This document shows positions 1 through 4,299 of a stretch of 5,708 nt of DNA, piece after piece. Every line of letters starts with the position of its first letter. Position 1 is the stretch's first letter. Source of the DNA: JAKAQB01 sp035702855. GTDB taxonomy: Bacteria > Actinomycetota > Acidimicrobiia > Acidimicrobiales > Palsa-688. The notes beneath the pieces are model-generated. The model ran no database searches. It was not told the DNA's origin and saw only the letters and a list, made by a program, of their open reading frames with translations. The DNA is taken from contig DASSZM010000185.1 in assembly GCA_035702855.1 (NCBI GenBank), positions 1 to 5,708 on the forward strand, read 5' to 3'. Made by a program: the position numbers and the translations under genes.

Positions 1-1218
1 GTCGGGGGACTCGTCGGTGAGCCGGCGTACGAGGTCGTCGTCGTAGCCGACCGTGCCCGGCACGGCCAGGCGGCGCTCGCCGGCGGCCAGGAGGATGCCC
101 CCGCCGCTGGCGCCGAGGGCGGCGACGCCCTCCCGCAGCACCGCGGTGGACACGGCTTCGGGGGTGCCCGCCCGGGCCAGCGCGTCGGTCACGGCCGCCA
201 GGCGCCCGGCGCGCTCGGCGGCCGCCGTCGAGGTGGCCAGGCGCTCGACCTCGCCGAGCAGGGCCTCCTCGAAGGTCCGGGTCGGCCCGGGCCCGCCCGT
301 GCCGCCGGCCTCGAGCTGGGCGATGACCTCACTGACGTACCACCGGCGGAACACCCGGTGGGTCGGCGGGCTGGCCAGGGTCAGCAGGCGGGCGGCTTCG
401 CAGTAGGCGTCGGCCTCCTCGATGGCGGCGACGTAGGAGGCGGCCGCGGCCGCCCGCGAAGGGGGGAGGGCGAGGCGGAGGGCGACGCGTGGCTGCTGGG
501 CCCGGGCCGCGGCCAGCGCCTGGCGCTTCATGGCCATGCGGGCGTCGGCGAATCCCCCGACGGCGGCGGCCACCCGGCGGGCCAGCTCGAGGGGGACGCC
601 GGCGGCGACGCCCTGGTCGGCGCCGGCGGTCGCCAGGGTGCACTCGCGCAGGAGGTTGTCGACGTGCGCCTTGGCAGCGAGGAGGACGCCGGTGGGCACG
701 TCGGCGAGCTCGACGGGGACGAGGATCTCCGCCGACGGGTCGTCGGGCCACTCCTCCCCCCACAGCTCCAATGGGTTGCCGACCCGCTCGTCAACGGGTT
801 CCCAGCCGACGACCAGATCGGCCCAGATCCGCTTCCCGTCGGCGGTGGCCACCGCTCCCAGCTCGGCAGCCACGCGCTGGACGAGCTGCAGGCCGCGACC
901 GGTCATCGACGACTCCGACGGGGCGGCGCTCACCGGCAGCACGTGGCTGTGGTCGATGACCGCGACCCGGGCCCCGTCGGGGATGAGCTCGACCTCCACC
1001 CGGACGTCGCCGCCGGCGTGCAACACGGCGTTGGCGACCAGCTCGCTGACCACCAGCTGGGCGGCGGCGACGATGTCGTCCAGGCCGACCTGCTCGAGGT
1101 GCCGGGTCACGGCCCGCCGGGCGACGGAGACCGACCGGTGCTCCGAGGGCAGGGTCAGGACCCAGACGCCGGGACCGGGTTGCGGCACGGGGCTGGAGGC
1201 GGTGTCGTCCCTGCTCAA
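1..1218 (-). CDS. HATPase-helical-GAF signalling protein, probable SpoIIE-type phosphatase/anti-sigma regulator (3' end beyond left edge)
   Basis: Partial gene: 406 residues are visible and the frame is still open at base 1. Residues about 20-140 form an RsbW/HATPase_c-like ATP-binding domain, with an N-box ELVANAVLHAG (Glu59, Asn63), a VIDHSH strand (Asp89) and a glycine-rich TGRGLQLVQ segment near 106-114. Residues about 145-335 are mostly alpha-helical, with motifs such as EADAYCEAARLLTLASPP and FRRWYVSEVIAQLE. From memory these resemble the linker of actinobacterial ATP-binding SpoIIE-family phosphatases. From about 335 a GAF-like domain begins (TPEAVSTAVLREGVAALGAS, then GGGILLAAG). By family analogy, a PP2C/SpoIIE phosphatase domain would follow outside the window, giving a cytoplasmic partner-switching regulator that phosphorylates and/or dephosphorylates an anti-sigma antagonist. 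That role is inferred. A stop at 1252-1254 limits the N-terminus. I chose TTG at 1218 because GGGGA lies 9 nt upstream; GTG at 1188 is the alternative. It is divergent from the glycosyltransferase gene. Confidence 0.85.
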   Translation of the reverse strand, partial: MSRDDTASSPVPQPGPGVWVLTLPSEHRSVSVARRAVTRHLEQVGLDDIVAAAQLVVSELVANAVLHAGGDVRVEVELIPDGARVAVIDHSHVLPVSAAPSESSMTGRGLQLVQRVAAELGAVATADGKRIWADLVVGWEPVDERVGNPLELWGEEWPDDPSAEILVPVELADVPTGVLLAAKAHVDNLLRECTLATAGADQGVAAGVPLELARRVAAAVGGFADARMAMKRQALAAARAQQPRVALRLALPPSRAAAAASYVAAIEEADAYCEAARLLTLASPPTHRVFRRWYVSEVIAQLEAGGTGGPGPTRTFEEALLGEVERLATSTAAAERAGRLAAVTDALARAGTPEAVSTAVLREGVAALGASGGGILLAAGERRLAVPGTVGYDDDLVRRLTDESPD

Positions 1219-1250
1219 CGGCCGTGGTCCCCGGATCCCACGACGACCAC

Positions 1251-1279
1251 GTTATGACCACGCCCGCCTCCCGGTCGAA
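1251..1279 (-). promoter_or_regulatory. Candidate promoter for the HATPase/GAF gene
   Basis: On the minus strand there is a TTCGAC box (1274-1279), a 17-nt spacer and a CATAAC box (1251-1256). Transcription would start around 1244, giving a leader of about 26 nt before the TTG start at 1218. Both boxes match the vegetative consensus only partly. The support is the correct spacing and the position in the divergent gap. The call is inferential. Confidence 0.25.
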
Positions 1280-1363
1280 GTCGCCCGGGAGGTCCGCCCC
1301 GGCGGCCCGGGTCGGCGGGGATCGCCCGTCCCGCCCTTTCCGCCCCGTTCGCGTGCGGCCCGC

Positions 1364-1381
1364 CCCCTGGAGGGGTACAAC
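1364..1381 (+). promoter_or_regulatory. Candidate -10-like box with an abutting small inverted repeat upstream of the glycosyltransferase
   Basis: CCCCT (1364-1368), GG and AGGGG (1371-1375) form a compact inverted repeat. It directly abuts TACAAC (1376-1381), a four-of-six match to a -10 element and one of few AT-containing hexamers in this gap. A transcript starting near 1388 would have a leader of about 37 nt before the GTG at 1425. I find no convincing -35 box at 17-18 nt, so the repeat could be an operator or chance in GC-rich DNA. Confidence 0.2.
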
Positions 1382-1407
1382 AGACCGGGCTCCGTCCCTC
1401 GTCGCCG

Positions 1408-1415
1408 GGAGGTGG
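1408..1415 (+). promoter_or_regulatory. Ribosome binding site fixing the glycosyltransferase start
   Basis: GGAGGTGG is a near-perfect Shine-Dalgarno sequence ending 9 nt before the GTG at 1425. The reading frame stays open upstream to at least 1224, so this site is the main reason for placing the start at 1425 and not at the GTG at 1224 or the ATG at 1254. Confidence 0.65.
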
Positions 1416-1424
1416 CTTCTCGTC

Positions 1425-2798
1425 GTGTCATTCCGTGCCGTCCCCGCTCACGAGGCCGAAGCCGCCCGCCTGCCGGCGGTGGCTGCGGGCGCTGTCGCGA
1501 GCCGCGCCGCGCTGCTCTCCGGCTCGATCGGCGGCGGCCACGACGCGCTCGCCGCGGCCTGCAGCGCCGTGTTGGAGCAGGCCGGGGCGGCCACCCACAC
1601 CTTCGACGTGATCGGGGGGCTGGGGGAGCGCGCCGGCCCCGCTCGCGCCGCCGACTGGGTCTTCCGCCAGCTGCTGGCCTCCTCGCCCGCCTACGACGCC
1701 TTCCACTTCAGCCAGCTGCGGGAGGGCACCCGGATGGTCGCAGCGGCCGAGCGCGCCGGGGTGGGCCGGGCGACACCCGTGATCGGCCGGCAGCTCCGGG
1801 AGGCCTTCGGGACGGAGCCCGTCGACCTGGCGGTGTCGGTGTTCGCCACCGCCGCCGGCGTGGCCGCCCGCCTCAAGGAGGCGGGCCACGTGCGCCGGAG
1901 CGTGGTGTTCCTGCCGGACTCGACCGCCCACCGCATGTGGGTGCACGAGGCGACCGACCTGTTCCTCGTGACCTCCGGCCTCGGGGCCGCCTCGGTGCGC
2001 CGCTACCGGCCCGACGCGCCCGTCGAGGTGCTGCCGCCGCCGCTGCGTCCCGAGTTCGCCCACCCGCCGTCGCGTGCCGCCGCCCGGGCGGCCCTCGGGC
2101 TGCCGCCCGGCGGCGAGGTGGTGCTGCTCATGGGCGGGGCGTGGGGTCTCGGCCCGGTCGTGGAGCTGGCCGCCCGGCTCGCCGACGGCGGCCGCCACGT
2201 CATCGCCGTCGCGGGCCGCAACGGCACCCTGCTGTCCCGCCTGCGGGCGGCGGGGGCGACGCGGCCGCGCCTTCGTCCGGTCGGCTTCAGCGACGGCGTG
2301 GCGGAGCTCATGGCCGCCGCCGACCTGGTCGTGACGACCGCCGGCATGACCTGCTTCGAGGCGCGGGCGGTCGGGCGGGGGCTGGTGCTGCTCGACGTCG
2401 TGCCCGGCCACGGACGGGAGAACCTCGCCCACGAGCTGGAGCTCGGGGCGGCGGCGGTCAGCCAGCCCGACGCCGCCACCGTCACCCGGGCGGTCGACGC
2501 CTGCCTGGCGTCCGGAGAGTTCCGCGATCCGCTCCCGATCGACGCCTCCGGGGCGGGGGCGTTGTTCCTCGACGCCCTGGCCTCCCTCGGTGCGCCGCCC
2601 CGGGCGGGGGGCGGGTGGCCGGCCGGGGCATCGCGTGCGGGCGGCCCGGGGCCCGGGCGCGGCGCCGGGCTCGATGGCGCCGCTGACGGCCGGGATGCCG
2701 ACGGGGCGGATACCGACGGGGCGGATGCCGCCGGCGTGCGCTCCGGCGGGCTGGCGCGGTCGGCGGACCGCCCGCCGCGCCCCGCTCGCCTGGCCTGA
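1425..2798 (+). CDS. GT-B glycosyltransferase of the MurG / MGDG-synthase type
   Basis: The 457-residue product probably transfers a sugar from a nucleotide-sugar donor to a membrane lipid or lipid-linked acceptor at the inner face of the membrane. The N-terminal acceptor-side domain opens with LLSGSIGGGHDALAAA (residues 30-45), the GGGH loop typical of MGDG-synthase-like and MurG enzymes. It continues to FLPDSTAHRMW (162-172) and DLFLVTS (178-184), which match the conserved D-x-x-x-H-x-x-W region of that family. The C-terminal donor-binding domain starts near 230 (VVLLMGGAWGLG) and carries AGRNG (263-267), VTTAGMTCFEA (303-313) and PGHGRENLAHELE (327-339), equivalents of the MurG nucleotide-sugar pocket. 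Residues from about 390 on are a low-complexity Gly/Ala/Asp/Arg/Pro tail not expected in the family. No signal peptide or membrane span is seen. The exact sugar and acceptor cannot be read from sequence; a lipid acceptor is more likely than lipid II because the N-terminal motifs fit MGDG synthase better. GTG at 1479 is a weaker alternative start. Confidence 0.85.
   Translation: MSFRAVPAHEAEAARLPAVAAGAVASRAALLSGSIGGGHDALAAACSAVLEQAGAATHTFDVIGGLGERAGPARAADWVFRQLLASSPAYDAFHFSQLREGTRMVAAAERAGVGRATPVIGRQLREAFGTEPVDLAVSVFATAAGVAARLKEAGHVRRSVVFLPDSTAHRMWVHEATDLFLVTSGLGAASVRRYRPDAPVEVLPPPLRPEFAHPPSRAAARAALGLPPGGEVVLLMGGAWGLGPVVELAARLADGGRHVIAVAGRNGTLLSRLRAAGATRPRLRPVGFSDGVAELMAAADLVVTTAGMTCFEARAVGRGLVLLDVVPGHGRENLAHELELGAAAVSQPDAATVTRAVDACLASGEFRDPLPIDASGAGALFLDALASLGAPPRAGGGWPAGASRAGGPGPGRGAGLDGAADGRDADGADTDGADAAGVRSGGLARSADRPPRPARLA
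2694..2732 (+). repeat. 15-bp tandem repeat in the glycosyltransferase tail
   Basis: Two near-identical units, GATGCCGACGGGGCG (2694-2708) and GATACCGACGGGGCG (2709-2723), differ at one base and are followed by a partial third unit, GATGCCGCC (2724-2732). They encode Asp-Ala-Asp-Gly-Ala then Asp-Thr-Asp-Gly-Ala, an acidic low-complexity stretch. The unit is a multiple of three, so copy changes would keep the frame. Confidence 0.8.
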
Positions 2799-2858
2799 CC
2801 CCGGGCGCCCGCCCGGTGCGGCCCGGCCCGGCGGGCCCCATCAGGCCCCACCCGCCGC
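2799..2858. other. 60-bp convergent intergenic gap with a weak GC hairpin
   Basis: This gap separates the stop of the glycosyltransferase from the stop of the hemerythrin-like gene, which converge here. GGCCCG (2820-2825) and CGGGCC (2832-2837) can pair around a 6-nt loop. A short GC stem here could help end transcription from both sides. There is no T-run on either strand, so it is not a standard intrinsic terminator, and pairings of this size are common in such GC-rich DNA. Confidence 0.25.
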
Positions 2859-3419
2859 TCAGCGCCCCCGGCGCTGGGCGAGGTCGCGCGCCCGGTCGAG
2901 GCGGCCGACGAGCGGCGCGCCGGCCCGCAGGAGGCCCGGCCACGCCGGCATGTAGGGCCGGGGCCGGGTCGGCGCCGACGCCCGGGCGGCGGTGATGAGC
3001 TTGCCCACCTGCACCGACAGCTCCTCGTCCATTCCCAGGCGGATCAGCGGCAGGATCTTGCGCTCCTCGTAGAGCATGTGCTCCCGCAGGGCGTACTGCA
3101 CCCGTTCGAGCAGGGCGTTGGCCTCGGCGGTCTCCGTGGGGAGGTGGCGCAGCCGGGACAGCAGCCGCTTGGCGTGGAACTCCTGGTTGAGGCCGCGGGC
3201 GGCGAGGCCGGGGGCGTGGGTGATGTCGCGCGCGAGCGGCCACATCCAGATCTCCTCGGCCACCTCGTGGCGGCTCTCCTCGATGACCAGGTGCTCGACC
3301 ACCTTGCGGTCGGGGAAGTCCCCGGGGTCCTCGGGTCGCAGCTCGTCGAGGATCTCGCGGACCCGGCGGTGGTCCTCGTCGATGATCGACAGCCCGTCCT
3401 GCAGGCCGCTGCGCCTCAT
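2859..3419 (-). CDS. Hemerythrin-like HHE-domain protein
   Basis: The 186-residue soluble protein has a four-helix HHE cation-binding fold. The expected di-iron ligands appear in two half-domains: Asp16-His17 (DEDHRRV) then His51-x3-Glu55 (SRHEVAEE), and His82 (EFHAKR) then His114-x3-Glu118 (REHMLYEERKILP). The set looks complete, so it should bind a non-heme di-iron (or other metal) centre and thereby O2, NO or reactive oxygen; which of these is unknown. Residues about 147-186 are a basic, Pro/Arg-rich tail beyond the domain. The ATG at 3419 overlaps the TGA of the preceding gene in an ATGA (3416-3419), and I see no clear Shine-Dalgarno of its own, so translation probably depends on coupling. 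The open frame continues upstream of this ATG, but that stretch is out of phase with, and overlaps, the preceding membrane-protein gene. It is the last gene of the qcrB cluster in view. Confidence 0.9.
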   Translation of the reverse strand: MRRSGLQDGLSIIDEDHRRVREILDELRPEDPGDFPDRKVVEHLVIEESRHEVAEEIWMWPLARDITHAPGLAARGLNQEFHAKRLLSRLRHLPTETAEANALLERVQYALREHMLYEERKILPLIRLGMDEELSVQVGKLITAARASAPTRPRPYMPAWPGLLRAGAPLVGRLDRARDLAQRRGR

Positions 3420-3871
3420 GGTTCGGTCGCCGCCGGCGGGAGGGCCCGCGGCGGTCGCGGCCCGGCCGGCAGCGCCCGGGAGCGGCGCTCGTTGGCGGCC
3501 AGCTGGTCGAGCAGCTCGTTGTAGCGGCGGAGCTCCGGCGACTCCTCCTCCGGCGCCCAGCGGGGGAGGTCGGCCGCCCGCCCCTCGACGTCCAGCTCGC
3601 TGCCGACCGGGGCGTGGAGCAGCTGCCACCAGCCCCACACCGAAAGCACGGCGAACAGTGGCCACTCGAAGGTGTACAGGTAGCTCAGGGTGTTGCCGGA
3701 CAGGGCCCGGTGCAGCTGCCACCAGCCGGCGTACAGGCAGCCGGGGAAGGCGATCAGCAGCGCCAGGTGCAGCCAGCGCGCCCGGGCGCCGAGCCAGCGG
3801 GCACGGCGCCCGAGGGGCGCGCCGGGGGCGGGGTGGGCATCTCCCCCCGTGGGTGCGAGCGTCAGCGACAC
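3416..3871 (-). CDS. Small two-span membrane protein, conserved-hypothetical type, linked to qcrB
   Basis: The 151-residue protein has no function I can name. A short polar N-terminus with Arg clusters (RRARWLGARARW, 22-33) leads into a first membrane segment at about 34-52 (LHLALLIAFPGCLYAGWWQ). A loop with LSGNTLSYLYTFEWP (57-71) precedes a second segment at about 71-86 (PLFAVLSVWGWWQLLH). A charged C-terminus follows, predicted helical around EESPELRRYNELLDQLAANERR (109-130). The GN-x-x-S-x-x-Y-x-F-EWP stretch and the 'ELxxYNxxLxxL' tail resemble, from memory, a small membrane protein family common in actinobacteria and usually called hypothetical. The GTG start at 3871 is preceded by AAGGAG 5 nt upstream and overlaps the lipoprotein stop by 10 bp (3862-3871). 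An upstream extension in the same frame to 4444 is rejected because it overlaps two other genes. A small accessory subunit or assembly factor of the bc1 complex is a possible role, based only on context. Confidence 0.82.
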   Translation of the reverse strand: MSLTLAPTGGDAHPAPGAPLGRRARWLGARARWLHLALLIAFPGCLYAGWWQLHRALSGNTLSYLYTFEWPLFAVLSVWGWWQLLHAPVGSELDVEGRAADLPRWAPEEESPELRRYNELLDQLAANERRSRALPAGPRPPRALPPAATEP

Positions 3872-4299
3872 GGGTTCTCCTTCACGACCTCGACGGTGGA
3901 GGCGCCGAGCGCGATGTGCAGCGACGCGGGGCACACGCCCCCGGCGCGCGTGGACGGTGGCCCGAACGTCCCCCGGATCGCCTCGACCGGGGTGTCGACG
4001 GTCGTGCCGTAGCAGATGTAGCGGTGCGACGAGGTCGGGTGGCAGCCGATGTCGTCGTCCTCGACCGGCTCCCCGACGTTGTCCATGATGGTGCGCACGT
4101 CGGTCTGCAACCGGGACACCATGAGCTGCGAGCCGTACGAGGTGGCGCTGTGGTTGCTGCAGCCGGCGAGGCCGAGCGCCAGCAGGCCGGCGAGGGCCCC
4201 GGCGGGCACCACCCGCCACCGCCCGCCGGCGGACCGCCCGCCGGCAGACTGCGCCCCGGCGGACCGCCCGCCGGACGGACGCTGCGCAGGCGGCGTCAC
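3862..4299 (-). CDS. Small secreted lipoprotein with four further cysteines
   Basis: The 145-residue precursor has an Arg/Gly/Ser-rich N-terminus (residues 1-29), a hydrophobic segment (30-46) and a lipobox LGLAGC with the lipidated Cys at 47. The mature part would be about 99 residues, anchored on the outer face of the membrane. It contains Cys86, Cys96, Cys123 and Cys144, enough for two disulfides, and a DDDIGCHPTSSHRYICYGTT segment (81-100). I do not recognise a family. The GTG start at 4299 overlaps the qcrB stop in a GTGA (4296-4299) and has GGGGAG 5 nt upstream. A later start is possible, but no better one is seen before the hydrophobic stretch, and this N-region is long for a signal peptide. 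Its place directly after qcrB suggests a periplasmic-side partner of the bc1 complex, for example a small supercomplex subunit or assembly factor; that is inferred. Confidence 0.82.
   Translation of the reverse strand: MTPPAQRPSGGRSAGAQSAGGRSAGGRWRVVPAGALAGLLALGLAGCSNHSATSYGSQLMVSRLQTDVRTIMDNVGEPVEDDDIGCHPTSSHRYICYGTTVDTPVEAIRGTFGPPSTRAGGVCPASLHIALGASTVEVVKENPCR
3877..3882 (-). promoter_or_regulatory. Ribosome binding site of the two-span membrane protein gene
   Basis: AAGGAG on the minus strand lies 5 nt before the GTG at 3871, inside the end of the lipoprotein gene. It decides this start over the much longer open frame upstream. Confidence 0.7.
4226..4274. repeat. Two perfect 19-bp direct repeats, each able to form a hairpin
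   Basis: The same 19-mer, CCGGCGGACCGCCCGCCGG, occurs at 4226-4244 and 4256-4274, a 30-bp period. Each copy is itself an inverted repeat: CCGGCGG pairs with CCGCCGG around a 5-nt loop. In the lipoprotein gene they encode the repeated Gly-Gly-Arg-Ser-Ala-Gly stretch before the signal-peptide core. The stems would sit 26 nt or more after the GTG start in the mRNA. Confidence 0.8.

Noticed and set aside
358..1257. Plus-strand open frame of 299 codons opposite the HATPase/GAF gene
   Set aside because: The minus-strand frame gives recognisable HATPase and GAF motifs; this one gives no family-like sequence.
1224..1424. N-terminal extension of the glycosyltransferase to GTG 1224 or ATG 1254
   Set aside because: The added residues are Arg/Pro-rich and unlike the family, and the strong ribosome site at 1408-1415 supports the start at 1425.
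530..2686. A very long plus-strand open frame (718 codons) across the divergent region
   Set aside because: Its translation is Arg/Ala/Pro/Gly-rich with no domain, it runs antisense to the HATPase gene and then out of frame through the glycosyltransferase. It is a by-product of few stops in GC-rich DNA.
2820..2837. GC hairpin as a firm intrinsic terminator
   Set aside because: The stem is only 6 bp and lacks a T-run on either strand; kept only as a weak note on the convergent gap.
3420..3722. N-terminal extension of the hemerythrin-like protein
   Set aside because: The extra residues are low-complexity and overlap the membrane-protein gene; the HHE domain begins right after the ATG at 3419.
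4226..4274. Repeats as a CRISPR array
   Set aside because: Only two copies, an 11-bp spacer, and both lie inside a coding frame.
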